DNA of 33,635 bases from Candidatus Heimdallarchaeota archaeon (GCA_030608385.1 JAUWEG010000018.1:1-33635), one strand, 5' to 3'; counted from the first letter of the stretch, positions 1-9,821 are shown. Made by a program: numbers and translations. The notes: generated by a model from the sequence alone, not told the origin.

Positions 1-2
1 AC

Positions 3-347
3 TTGAAAGAGATAATGAAGTTCTACTATGATACTCTCAAAGAAGTGGGATTAGAGTATGTAATGTGGGGACATGTTGGAAATAATCATGTTCACGTTAA
101 TATTCTCCCACGAGACATTAATGATTTAGAATTAGGAAAGCAAATCTACAAAAAATTTGCAAAGAAAGCTGTTCAGTTTGGGGGATCTGTTTCTGCAGAG
201 CATGGAATCGGAAAAATCAAACACGAATATCTTAAAATCATGTATGGTGAAGAAGGAGTTCTTCAAATGAGAGAAATTAAGTTTTCACTAGATCCAAATT
301 GTGTTTTTAATTGTGGTAATATCTTTGGTAGAGGTGTTAAAAGTTGA
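3..347 (+). CDS. FAD-linked oxidase / 2-hydroxyacid (lactate/glycolate) dehydrogenase, GlcD-like C-terminal part (5' truncated by window edge)
   Basis: C-terminal pattern GHVGNNHVHVNILP ... GGSVSAEHGIGKIK ... LDPNCVFNCGNIF matches the FAD-oxidase C-terminal domain; directly upstream of etfB. Confidence 0.88.
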   Translation: MKEIMKFYYDTLKEVGLEYVMWGHVGNNHVHVNILPRDINDLELGKQIYKKFAKKAVQFGGSVSAEHGIGKIKHEYLKIMYGEEGVLQMREIKFSLDPNCVFNCGNIFGRGVKS

Positions 348-1147
348 AAATAGTAATACTGGTTAAACAAGTTCCAGAAGCTGATAAGGTTGCTGTTGAT
401 CCTGAAACAGGCACACTCATTCGAGAAGGCGTTGCTTCAATATTAAATCCATATTGTGAGTACGCCTTGGATCAAGCTGCTAAATTAAAGAAAGACAATC
501 CTGAGTTAAATATCGAGGTTACAGCAATAAGTATGGGACCACCTCAAGCAAAAATAGCTTTGCTACGATGTTTGGAACTAGGTGCTGATAAAGCTTATCT
601 GTTATCTGACAGAAAATTTGCAGGTTCAGATGTTTGGGCTACATCTACTGCTATTAAGGAAGGTATTGTGGGTTTAGAGCCCAATTTTGATTTGATTCTT
701 GCTGGAAAGCAAGCAATTGATGGAGATACAGCTCAAGTACCAGCTGAAACAGCTGAGCAACTTGGAGTACCTCAGATTACTTATGGTGTTGATGTGGTAA
801 TCACCGACAAGCGAGTTGAAGTAAAACGAGAGACAGAAACAGGATATCAGATTCTTTCAACAAAAATGCCAGCTCTAGTAACCATGAGCAAAGGGTCTAA
901 CATCAGAAGGATTCCCTCAATGCAAGATGTTTTAGAGGCAAGAAAAAAACCTCTGAAAGTAGTCTCAGCTGATGATTTGAATATCGAAGAGAGCAAAGTA
1001 GGATTGAGTGCATCACCCACTCAAGTAGACAAAATCTTTGCACCCCCAGCCAAATCAGGGGGACAGATCATAGATGGTAGTGATCCGAAAGCAGCAGCAA
1101 GGAAATTATTTGATTACCTAAAGGAGAACAAGTTTCTGAGAGCGTGA
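344..1147 (+). CDS. etfB: Electron transfer flavoprotein beta subunit
   Basis: MKIVILVKQVPEADKV start, GKQAIDGDTAQVPAETAEQLGVPQITY; overlaps the upstream stop by 4 nt. Confidence 0.95.
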   Translation: MKIVILVKQVPEADKVAVDPETGTLIREGVASILNPYCEYALDQAAKLKKDNPELNIEVTAISMGPPQAKIALLRCLELGADKAYLLSDRKFAGSDVWATSTAIKEGIVGLEPNFDLILAGKQAIDGDTAQVPAETAEQLGVPQITYGVDVVITDKRVEVKRETETGYQILSTKMPALVTMSKGSNIRRIPSMQDVLEARKKPLKVVSADDLNIEESKVGLSASPTQVDKIFAPPAKSGGQIIDGSDPKAAARKLFDYLKENKFLRA

Positions 1148-1152
1148 TATGA

Positions 1153-2367
1153 ATGTTGAATGTAGATATTGAAACGTGTATTGGTTGCAAAATATGTGAA
1201 AGAGTATGTCCATTTGCAGCAATAATTGTGGAACCAGAAACAAAAAAAGCTAAAGTACTTGAAGGATGCACACTTTGCGGAACATGCGTGGGAGCTTGTC
1301 CTGTAAATGCATTAAGTATCGAAAGAAAAGCTGTATCAGAAGAAGAAATCTCATTATACAAAAACGTCTTTATCTGGGGAGAGTGGGAGAAAAAAGAAGG
1401 TAAAAAAGTCATTAAAAATGTGGTTCTTGAACTACTTGGGAAAGGTAAGGATCTTGCAGAAAAACTTGGTGAATCCTTAGCAGTTGTTCTTCCTGGAAAT
1501 GATGTTGGACATTTAGTACCAGAACTTTTTCATCATGGAGCGGATAAAGTATTTCTCTGTGAACACGAACTACTAGAAGATTATTCAACAGATGGATTCA
1601 CAAGCGTAATTGCAAGTGTTATCGCATCTGAAAAGCCATCTATTGTTCTTTACGGAGCAACACCTAACGGTAGAGATTTAGCTCCTAGAATCGCAGGAAG
1701 ATTAGCTTTAGGCTTAACTGCTGATTGCACAGGTTTAGATATAAATGAATCAAGACAGTTAGTTCAAATCCGTCCAGCCTTTGGTGGGAATATTATGGCA
1801 TCAATACTATCGCCTTATACCAGACCTCAAATGTCATCAGTTAGACCAAATGTGTTTCCTAAACCAGAAGCAGATGTATCCAAAACAGGAGTTCTTGAAG
1901 AAGTTGAAGTTACTCTTAAACCAGTGAGTATAAGAACTAAAATCATAGAAGAAATCGTTTATCATGAAGAAAGCATCAATATAGAAGAAGCAAATATTTT
2001 GGTTTCTGCAGGTAGAGGAGTAGGTTCAAAGGATAATTTACAATATATAGAAGAACTAGCAGAAGCTGTAAATGGAACAGTATCTGGTTCAAGGGCACTA
2101 GTTGATTTAGGCTGGTTACCGCAGCCTCAACAAGTAGGACAATCTGGAAAAACTGTTGCCCCCACCTTATACATCGCGTTAGGAATTTCAGGTGCAGTAC
2201 AACATCTTGTAGGCATGACTTCTTCAGATACAATTGTTGCAATAAATAAAGATAAAGAAGCTCCAATCTTTGAGGTTGCAGATTTTGGAATTGTTGGAGA
2301 TATGTTTGAGATTATCCCAGAATTTGTGAAAATCATTAAAGAAGAAAAAGCTAAAAAAGTAAACTAA
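1153..2367 (+). CDS. etfA: Electron transfer flavoprotein alpha subunit with N-terminal 2x[4Fe-4S] ferredoxin domain
   Basis: [12 protein letters not shown] and [12 protein letters not shown] motifs, then ETF-alpha FAD domain ([44 protein letters not shown]). Confidence 0.95.
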   Translation: MLNVDIETCIGCKICERVCPFAAIIVEPETKKAKVLEGCTLCGTCVGACPVNALSIERKAVSEEEISLYKNVFIWGEWEKKEGKKVIKNVVLELLGKGKDLAEKLGESLAVVLPGNDVGHLVPELFHHGADKVFLCEHELLEDYSTDGFTSVIASVIASEKPSIVLYGATPNGRDLAPRIAGRLALGLTADCTGLDINESRQLVQIRPAFGGNIMASILSPYTRPQMSSVRPNVFPKPEADVSKTGVLEEVEVTLKPVSIRTKIIEEIVYHEESINIEEANILVSAGRGVGSKDNLQYIEELAEAVNGTVSGSRALVDLGWLPQPQQVGQSGKTVAPTLYIALGISGAVQHLVGMTSSDTIVAINKDKEAPIFEVADFGIVGDMFEIIPEFVKIIKEEKAKKVN

Positions 2368-2392
2368 TGGTGGGTTGTTTTATTCCTAGAAT

Positions 2393-3490
2393 CTAAATTC
2401 TAGGATTTTTTTCATATCCCCACTTATCAATTGTTTTGTGCCAGATTGAGTAAATTTCTTGCTTATCTGTGATAGACATCTCATATTTGCTGGGTTGATA
2501 TCCAGCAACTGATTCAAGATATGGTTTAATTCTTTCTTTCAGAAGTTCATACCCTTCTAACCCTAAACCTGTATAGATTTTTTCTAATTCAGGATAAGGA
2601 TTTTTGCTAAGTTTCTCAAATTGCACTTCTACTAGATTACCTTTGGGGATCAACTTGATATCCTCATAGTATTTTTCATACATCTCTACATGGGTCTCAA
2701 ATATCAGCTGACGTGCATCATAATCTTGTTTTTGCATAGCATATATTCCAGCATTATGTTTGTGCAGTTTTAACGTGGAGAAGAAAAGATCATAAGGATC
2801 GCGATAAATATGAATGAATTTAGCATTAGGGAAGAGTTCTAGAATTAGGTTTATGCGAAAAGTATCGGGTGGATTTTTCAGTAAGAGCTGTTTACCCTTT
2901 TCTTTTAATGTGAGTTTCTTTATCAAATAAAGAAACCAACTCTTCCATTCTTCCAAATGCTTCTGTGGAACATTTTCTAGAGAAACATACTTTCTATAAT
3001 AATTAATATTTTCAGGAAATACAAACATTATAATTGGAGAATGCATGGAAAGAAATAGTAATGCAAATTCATGCTCGTGAGGCATTTCAGGAAACATACC
3101 AACTTTATCAGTTGGTCTTTCTTTTGGAGTTAAGGGTTTCATAATTGCATGGATTAGTTTAGAATTGCTTAAAAACAAATGAGGAAGACTTGTTTCTGTT
3201 AGAGTAATATAACCAAACTGCTCATCAAATGCTAACATTCTGTGTAAATGAGTAGTCCCACTTCGCCAGTGACCTACAATAAAAACTGGATCTTTTGTTA
3301 TTGTAGTATTCAATATTTTTTTCTTATATCTGACACGTTCATAAATGATGAAAGGACTAAGAACAATATTGATTACAGTTATACCGAATACCTTTGGTAG
3401 AAATCTCAGCTTAACATCAAAATTATTGTCATACAATAACTTCAACCATTCCTTTAAGCTAATCCCAATCATCAGAACCCTCTTGAACAC
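2393..3490 (-). CDS. Sulfotransferase family protein
   Basis: PAPS-binding loop DPVFIVGHWRSGTTHLHRML and FIHIYRDPYDLFFSTLKLH. Confidence 0.85.
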   Translation of the reverse strand: MFKRVLMIGISLKEWLKLLYDNNFDVKLRFLPKVFGITVINIVLSPFIIYERVRYKKKILNTTITKDPVFIVGHWRSGTTHLHRMLAFDEQFGYITLTETSLPHLFLSNSKLIHAIMKPLTPKERPTDKVGMFPEMPHEHEFALLFLSMHSPIIMFVFPENINYYRKYVSLENVPQKHLEEWKSWFLYLIKKLTLKEKGKQLLLKNPPDTFRINLILELFPNAKFIHIYRDPYDLFFSTLKLHKHNAGIYAMQKQDYDARQLIFETHVEMYEKYYEDIKLIPKGNLVEVQFEKLSKNPYPELEKIYTGLGLEGYELLKERIKPYLESVAGYQPSKYEMSITDKQEIYSIWHKTIDKWGYEKNPRI

Positions 3491-3546
3491 TTTAATTTAA
3501 TCGTACTTAATAAAAGTTTTATTGCAACACTAACCTAGTTGGTAAT

Positions 3547-3819
3547 CTATGTAGTTTGATTATATTTGTAGATAAACGCTATTTTATTTATTGAATGGTT
3601 ATCATGTGCTATTTCTAAACTCTGGAAAATTTCGTCTGGGTGAATTGTGCCCCAAGTACTGAGAGAAAAAGATATCTGTATTGCAGCTGAAATAATAGTC
3701 AAAAGAAGTACAAAACTCAATTCCCTTATGCTTACAAAAAATCTGAAAACTCTTTTTCCTAATCCATGAAAAGGTACAAAAACCTACTTTTACGGCTTCT
3801 TTCTCTTTTCTTGACCCAT
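3547..3819 (-). pseudogene. Remnant of GT22-family (ALG9/PIG-B-like) mannosyltransferase N-terminus
   Basis: Read manually on the minus strand: GAGGTGA RBS, then ATG at 3819..3817: MGQEKRKKP*K*VFVPFHGLGKRVFRFFVSIRELSFVLLLTIISAAIQISFSLSTWGTIHPDEIFQSLEIAHDNHSINKIAFIYKYNQTT*. One frame, two early stops, TM helix and HPDEIFQSLEIAH motif. Confidence 0.65.
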
Positions 3820-4003
3820 TCTTTTCACCTCAAAAGTTGTTTATCTATGTTAGGATGGAAGTTGCATTTCTTCTATTTAGTTCATCTGTAATTTAATAAG
3901 GATACGGGAAAAATCTTATGATGAATCTCCAAAAGTTTATATCTCGGAAAAAGCTTCTTTAGAATCAAATAAATCGAGTTTTCGGTTATTTGGTGAAAAG
4001 AAT

Positions 4004-4912
4004 ATGAAAAAAATAAAATTAAAACTAACCATAGTAATGGTTTTAGGATTATTAGTTTTAACTAGTATTTCTAAAACGAATACAGTTCTAGGACAAGAGT
4101 ATTCCTATCCTTCAGAGCTGACTATTGGTGCTTCTTATGAATGGGAAGTTACAGAACTAGTTCAGTTGGGAACAATAGACACACTTTTTCTTACTTATGG
4201 AGATGATACGCTCGAACAAGGAGACAAATTTTCTGTAATACTATTAGACAATATTAATAATGTTACAAACGGAACCCCATCAGAGTTACTAAATCCCGCT
4301 AATATTTGGGGAGAATTTTATCTTAATGGTGAATTTAAAACCAATATAACAAGCGAGATTGGATTGTTGGATCTTAATTGGATAGGACTACTGACTATAG
4401 GTATGGATGAGTTCTTCCTACAACCGACAACATTTGAAAATGTAACTGGAGTTTACAATTATTTTGAAATTCTAGATGAAAATTTCCCACATGCAGTTGT
4501 AACAGCAGAAGAAGAAATAGAATACCACGGGTTTTATGGACACGGTACTATAAAATATACTCAATCATCCAAACTAAGTTCAAAAACATGGATTATAAAA
4601 CTTCAAATGGAAGAAGTAGAAACCGTGGACGACTTGCTCGATTCTGTGAATTGGGAAAAAACTATTGAAACAACATCAAGATATGTTGAAATTAGATTCA
4701 ATATTAAAACAGGCTTGCTGACCTACTTAGATTATGATTATGCTTGGCATCGTGAAAGAACTGTAGAAGGATCAATAGATATTGATGATAACTCAATTAA
4801 TCTTCTTATCGAAAGTACAACCCTTCCTACAGGTGCACCTTTTGATTGGGCATATTCTGTTATTGGTTTGGCTCTAGTAAGTGTAATTATTTATAAACGA
4901 AAAAGAAGATAA
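4004..4912 (+). CDS. Secreted/surface protein of unknown function with N-terminal signal peptide and C-terminal TM anchor
   Basis: N-terminal hydrophobic signal, C-terminal FDWAYSVIGLALVSVIIYKRKRR. Confidence 0.75.
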   Translation: MKKIKLKLTIVMVLGLLVLTSISKTNTVLGQEYSYPSELTIGASYEWEVTELVQLGTIDTLFLTYGDDTLEQGDKFSVILLDNINNVTNGTPSELLNPANIWGEFYLNGEFKTNITSEIGLLDLNWIGLLTIGMDEFFLQPTTFENVTGVYNYFEILDENFPHAVVTAEEEIEYHGFYGHGTIKYTQSSKLSSKTWIIKLQMEEVETVDDLLDSVNWEKTIETTSRYVEIRFNIKTGLLTYLDYDYAWHRERTVEGSIDIDDNSINLLIESTTLPTGAPFDWAYSVIGLALVSVIIYKRKRR

Positions 4913-4960
4913 TTTCTTCTTTTTAACTACTTTTTTAAATTCTGAATTCTTCTAGTAAAT

Positions 4961-5599
4961 GTGATAAGAAGTAAAATTGCAATTAGTTCAGAAGATTATT
5001 ACTCTTGTGAATTAACAAAGAAAATTCCTGTTAGAGTGTCGATTCTCGCAATCAATGGTGAAGAAGGATTAGGATTTTATGAGGTTGTGGATAATAGAAA
5101 TGAATCATTAGAAAAATACGTTGAACAAATGAGAAAGTCGATCCAGGTTGTTAATATAAAAATTACTCATAAGTCTCCATCTAGATATTGGACTAGAGTA
5201 ACTCATAAACTAGATTTTCCCTCCATTCATGAAACCATTTTGGAAAGTGGAAGTATGACAATTCTTCCAATCGTTATTGAAAATGGAATACAGTATCATA
5301 CTATTCTTTCTCCTACTCCTGATGCTTTTAGAAAACTATTGAAACAGCTCAAAGAGAGATTTTCTAAAATCAATCTGAGGGCTCTTTCATCAAAACCTAC
5401 CGATAAGCTACAAGAGCTGTTAACAGATAAACAGTATGAAGCAATTACACTTGTTTTTCAAAAGGGATACTATGAAATCCCTAGGAAATGTACTTTGGAG
5501 GAACTAGCTCCTATACTAGGCATAAAGCGAGTGGCTTTGCAAGAGAGGATAAGAAGAGCTGAACAAAGGATTGTGGAAAATCAGCTTGTTTACTCCTGA
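4961..5599 (+). CDS. HTH-10 (bacterio-opsin activator-like) transcriptional regulator
   Basis: C-terminal LTDKQYEAITLVFQKGYYEIPRKCTLEELAPILGIKRVALQERIRRAEQRIV typical of HTH_10 proteins. Confidence 0.85.
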   Translation: MIRSKIAISSEDYYSCELTKKIPVRVSILAINGEEGLGFYEVVDNRNESLEKYVEQMRKSIQVVNIKITHKSPSRYWTRVTHKLDFPSIHETILESGSMTILPIVIENGIQYHTILSPTPDAFRKLLKQLKERFSKINLRALSSKPTDKLQELLTDKQYEAITLVFQKGYYEIPRKCTLEELAPILGIKRVALQERIRRAEQRIVENQLVYS

Positions 5600-6597
5600 A
5601 CAACAGTAATCGTTTTGTCCTTTTTCGTTTTAAATAAAGGTAAAATTAATCCAGAAATAGCTACTATAATTAATCCAATCCACTGGATTCCTGAAGGCCT
5701 CTCAGCGAGTATAATTACTGCAAGTATTGTTATTTGAAACAACATAGTATTATTAATAATTGAGATTTCAACAGCTCTCAGTTTCTGCATAGCATGGTTC
5801 CAAAGAGTAAAAGCTAAAGCAGTATTTACAATACTTAACCATAGTATATATCCTACTGAGATGGGGGATAGTCTAGGTATTCCTTCTACAATAAGACCAG
5901 AAATTAGTAAAATCACAGATCCTATAAACATGCTAACTGAAGTAATAACAACTGAACTTACTTCTTTAGATTGATTTATTGATCGTCCAATAATTGCCGA
6001 AAACGCATTTGCTAAAACCCCCACAATGACAATTATAAGTCCTAAAATTCTCAAATTAAGTGGAATTGAACCAGAAGAGGATATGAAAAGTTGCATATAC
6101 CCCGAGACTATGTTAAATTGAGTATTGATTAATTCAGGACTTAAAAGAAAGTAAAGCAAAGCTCCTCCCAAAGCAACAATAACCAATAGAATTTGTACTA
6201 CGTTTGACTTCTCCTTTAGAAAGGTGTTCGCAAAGAAGAGGACAATAATAGGGGTAAAACTAAGTAAGAGGCTTACAGTGATAGCAGGAAGATACTGTAA
6301 ACCAAGAAATTGTGCACCTTGAGTTATAGAATAAAAAATAACCCCATAAAATACTAGTTTTGACCACCATCTCACGGATAGATTCTTAATTTCATGTCTA
6401 TATTTTGAAAAAGAAAATACATAGATTAGAAGAATAGCTGATGCAATAATATATCTCATCCCCGCAAAAATAAGTGGGGGAATCGCCTCAAGACCGAATT
6501 TTATTATTGGCCAAGATGATGACCATAGGATTGTAACAAAAAATGCTTGAAAGACTGTGAAGCCTCTCTTCTTTGTCAATCTAGATATTTGATGCAT
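5590..6597 (-). CDS. DMT-superfamily (EamA) transporter
   Basis: About 10 TM helices; FFVTILWSSSWPIIKFGLEAIPPLIFAGMRY and second EamA repeat ILWLSIVNTALAFTLWNHAMQKLRAVEISIINN. Confidence 0.9.
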   Translation of the reverse strand: MHQISRLTKKRGFTVFQAFFVTILWSSSWPIIKFGLEAIPPLIFAGMRYIIASAILLIYVFSFSKYRHEIKNLSVRWWSKLVFYGVIFYSITQGAQFLGLQYLPAITVSLLLSFTPIIVLFFANTFLKEKSNVVQILLVIVALGGALLYFLLSPELINTQFNIVSGYMQLFISSSGSIPLNLRILGLIIVIVGVLANAFSAIIGRSINQSKEVSSVVITSVSMFIGSVILLISGLIVEGIPRLSPISVGYILWLSIVNTALAFTLWNHAMQKLRAVEISIINNTMLFQITILAVIILAERPSGIQWIGLIIVAISGLILPLFKTKKDKTITVVQE

Positions 6598-6927
6598 ACT
6601 AGTTTACACCTATTCACAAACAATTAAGAAATTGCAACTAAATTAAATTTTTCCCGTCATAAGACGGCAATACAAAAAGGAATGAAAAAGATAAGAAGAG
6701 AAGAAAACAAAGACTCAGTTTTAAAGGAAGAAAGAGAGATTAGGGAGGTATTTGGGAGTTTCAAGAAAATCAATAACTTCAGGAGCAACTGAAGCAAGAT
6801 TTTCACTCTTCGCTATCTTAGCATTTATCGGTATAGATACACATATTATTAATTCAAGCTAGAAGAAGAACTTCTTATTCTTTCCTTTTTCCTCAATATT
6901 TTTAACACATAGAAGCAAATAGTACAC

Positions 6928-7440
6928 ATGTATAGTGATTATGTTTCTCGTCATAGTCTCCATAAGGTTGGTGTTGGCGGTTTATGCTACCATGATGGGA
7001 GAATTCTATTGATCAAATATAACTATGGAATCAATAAGGAGAAATGGAATTTACCTGGTGGTTATGTCAATTTAGGGGAGACACTTTCAACTGCAATTGA
7101 ACGTGAAGTTCTAGAAGAAACTGGAGTGCATACACAAGCAATCGATTTGATAGCGATACGACACATGAATAATGAGAAGAACGATAAGGGGTTAATTTCA
7201 GACGTGTACATTATCTTCAATCTTCAATTTAAAGGAGGAGAACCTTTAGCAGATAATGTAGAGGTTACAGAAGCCGAATTTATTCCTTTTGAAGAAATCA
7301 AAAAACATGAACTATCAAGTTTAAGCAGATATATAATTGAATACAAAATAGGAAAAAAGGGGTTTCCTCTATTAAGTTATGTTCCTGATCGAGAAATCAA
7401 AAAGCAATTAAATGTCCATAATTACGAATTATATGGCTAA
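6928..7440 (+). CDS. NUDIX hydrolase
   Basis: Nudix box GGYVNLGETLSTAIEREVLEETGV. Confidence 0.93.
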   Translation: MYSDYVSRHSLHKVGVGGLCYHDGRILLIKYNYGINKEKWNLPGGYVNLGETLSTAIEREVLEETGVHTQAIDLIAIRHMNNEKNDKGLISDVYIIFNLQFKGGEPLADNVEVTEAEFIPFEEIKKHELSSLSRYIIEYKIGKKGFPLLSYVPDREIKKQLNVHNYELYG

Positions 7441-7578
7441 TTTCTTTATTTTCTTATTCCCTTATGCATTTATTTTTTATTAGAAATTTTTTCTTCTTCA
7501 AAGTTGTAAAAATCTATTCAGTTCGAATATTACAGAAGATAAGGCTTTTATTTAAGCTTAACATTCACAATATCACGA

Positions 7579-8514
7579 ATGCAAGAAGACATAGAGGCGG
7601 TTCTGGAAAGGCAAACAGTCTTAGGTAAATTTCTCGATAGGTTAAACTATCGAACACTCCGCTACATATACACATTGATGAATAGAATGTTATCCTCTAT
7701 TGATCGCTTTCTAAGTTCAAATGAAGATAGCATTTATACATTAAGAACAACTCTTTTGTCTTCAATGTCTATGCTTGCACGAACATTTTATCAAAGCTCA
7801 TTAGTTGATTATCTTCGTTCAGGAGGTAGAACAGCTACAGAATTTGAGGAAGAGGTAGAACGAGCATATTTGAAAGGTATGAATGAACGTGAGATAATTG
7901 TTCAAAAAATTGGAAATACGTTAGTTAAAGGCGAGGAACTACTGGAATTAAAAGAGATTGTCAACAACACTTGGCAGGATATTTATTACAGAACTTCACC
8001 AGAATCCTCAGCGGAGGAAAATCTTAGAAATAACCTTTCCTTAGTAATGGAAAAACAAGATGAATATATAACATTGCATAAATCAAATGTAACAGGAATA
8101 GAAAGCCAAGAAGTACAAAAGGATTTGATAAAACAAATAACAGATTTATCATACCAGGCAATTGACCTTGGAGATAAAGCACAAATGACTTTGCATGAAT
8201 TGCTTGATATCTGTATATTACCACTAGTATCAATCTATGATGATGAATCCTTAAGTGCAGAAAAAATCTTATCTCAGATTCAGATGCTTGAATCAAAATC
8301 TAAAGATGTTCTAAGTGAGGATGAAATAGGAAAATTGTGTGATGTTCTTTCCTGGGGGTTAGATGATATCAGCAATTTTGATGATCTTATCAATCTGGGA
8401 AAAGAATTAAGAAATGAATATGCTTCTTTGCTTTCGGAATTTCTGGTATATTTGGTCGATATAGATTTGGGTATTCAGGAGCTTGAATCACATATTTTAG
8501 AGGGTTCTGAATAG
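7579..8514 (+). CDS. Hypothetical protein, alpha-helical/coiled-coil rich, acidic
   Basis: Long uninterrupted ORF with helix-forming composition; no recognised motif. Confidence 0.65.
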   Translation: MQEDIEAVLERQTVLGKFLDRLNYRTLRYIYTLMNRMLSSIDRFLSSNEDSIYTLRTTLLSSMSMLARTFYQSSLVDYLRSGGRTATEFEEEVERAYLKGMNEREIIVQKIGNTLVKGEELLELKEIVNNTWQDIYYRTSPESSAEENLRNNLSLVMEKQDEYITLHKSNVTGIESQEVQKDLIKQITDLSYQAIDLGDKAQMTLHELLDICILPLVSIYDDESLSAEKILSQIQMLESKSKDVLSEDEIGKLCDVLSWGLDDISNFDDLINLGKELRNEYASLLSEFLVYLVDIDLGIQELESHILEGSE

Positions 8515-8563
8515 CAGATGAAAGAAAGAAGGATTTTTATTAAAAACAAAGAATCATACACTA

Positions 8564-9058
8564 ATGACTTACAACTTGTTTCTAAATAGGGATTACTTAA
8601 CTTTCTCTTGTGCACATTTTGTAATTGGAGAAAACTTCTACGAGCCACTTCATGGACATAATTATAAGATTCTAATAAATGTTTATGGAACACAAGGAAA
8701 AGATAACATGGTCATTGATTTCCATGACATTAAAAAAATCTTGAAACCTTTTGTTGATTCTCTAGATCACTATGTTCTTGTTCCATCTAATAATAAGTTT
8801 CTAGAAATTACAGAAAAAGATGAACAAGTGGTAATTAAAATCCCTCACCTCGATAAAGAATATGAGCTTCCTAAATCAGATGTTGTTTTGCTCCCAATTG
8901 AAAACACAACTGTGGAAGAAATGAGCCATTACTTTGTTCAACTCTTAGCACAAAGTGATGAAATTAAAAGAGAAAACATAAGCCAAGTTACAGTTACTGT
9001 TTATGAGTATGAAGGGCAAGGAGTAACAACTGAATTATTTCCAGTTCATAAGGATTAA
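8564..9058 (+). CDS. 6-pyruvoyltetrahydropterin synthase family protein, PTPS-III-like
   Basis: FSCAHFVIGENFYEPLHGHNYKILINVYG; DFHDIKKILKPFVDSLDHYVL; PIENTTVEEMSHYF. Confidence 0.88.
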   Translation: MTYNLFLNRDYLTFSCAHFVIGENFYEPLHGHNYKILINVYGTQGKDNMVIDFHDIKKILKPFVDSLDHYVLVPSNNKFLEITEKDEQVVIKIPHLDKEYELPKSDVVLLPIENTTVEEMSHYFVQLLAQSDEIKRENISQVTVTVYEYEGQGVTTELFPVHKD

Positions 9059-9059
9059 T

Positions 9060-9821
9060 CTATTTCTTAACCAAAAAAATATCTTGACCAGTGTTGGAAC
9101 ACCAATTGATAATCGACTTAGCAATAATAAATTTCTTCAGTTTTCGTTCTTTGGCTTCTTTGTTCAATTCGGATATTTTAGAATATTTACCTATTTTTGT
9201 CCCAAAATCAAACCCAATTAAGCCTATTTTTGATGCAGACATAAGAGTAGATAAACAAATTATTCTGTCCCCATCAGTAAATCCAAAGAAGTTGAATGAA
9301 CCAGGTAAAGGAGTTGTCTGTGTGGAAATTATGAAAGATCCTTTAGAAATTTGAGCAATATTAGCCTTAACAGCGTCTAAGTTATCTCCATGTACATGAA
9401 CAATAGGTATAGATCCTTTTAGTTGAGCAGTTAGTTGATCACCAATTGCCCCATCTAAATCAGTAACAATGAAATTTGGGATAATTCCTTGGGAAATAAG
9501 AAAAGAAGTAGCCCCATCAGCTGATATTAAGATATCTGAAGCCTTAGCATGGTTTTCGAGATATTCAGAAAAGTCTTCTTCTAAATGGATACCAGGAGCA
9601 ATTGCATAAACCAATTTTTCTTCAAGCATGTTTCGCAATTTAATTTCAGAATAATTGCTTGGATGGAATTGTATAATTTGTTGAAGGGATTTTAGGTCTT
9701 CATAATCATCAATATCTAGAAATTCGCAAATCTTTGGATACCAATGTTCATTCCATATTTGTAAAGAAAATTTGAGTTTCTCCAGGTCATGGAAAGAAGA
9801 TTTAACTGTGTCAAAAATCAT
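9060..9821 (-). CDS. mptE: 6-hydroxymethyl-7,8-dihydropterin pyrophosphokinase, archaeal MptE-like
   Basis: ILISADGATSFLISQGIIPNFIVTDLDG, VHVHGDNLDAVKANI, TTPLPGSFNFFGFTDGDRIICLSTLMSASKIGLIGFDFG. Confidence 0.85.
   Translation of the reverse strand: MIFDTVKSSFHDLEKLKFSLQIWNEHWYPKICEFLDIDDYEDLKSLQQIIQFHPSNYSEIKLRNMLEEKLVYAIAPGIHLEEDFSEYLENHAKASDILISADGATSFLISQGIIPNFIVTDLDGAIGDQLTAQLKGSIPIVHVHGDNLDAVKANIAQISKGSFIISTQTTPLPGSFNFFGFTDGDRIICLSTLMSASKIGLIGFDFGTKIGKYSKISELNKEAKERKLKKFIIAKSIINWCSNTGQDIFLVKK

Noticed and set aside
1068-1412. Minus-strand 114-aa ORF across the etfB/etfA boundary
   Set aside because: Antisense to two confidently assigned genes; low-complexity, no motif.
1976-2336. Two minus-strand ORFs (1976..2266, 2127..2336)
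   Set aside because: Antisense shadows of etfA with Leu-rich composition typical of spurious frames.
6656-6669. CCGTC-ATAA-GACGG hairpin
   Set aside because: Only a 5-bp stem; too short to claim as a regulatory element, though it lies downstream of no obvious gene end.
6680-6858. Possible small gene upstream of the NUDIX gene (MKKIRREENKDSVLKEEREIREVFGSFKKINNFRSN*, then RYLGVSRKSITSGATEARFSLFAILAFIGIDTHIINSS* in another frame)
   Set aside because: Two short frames that would need a frameshift to join; no recognisable family, so not claimed as gene or pseudogene.
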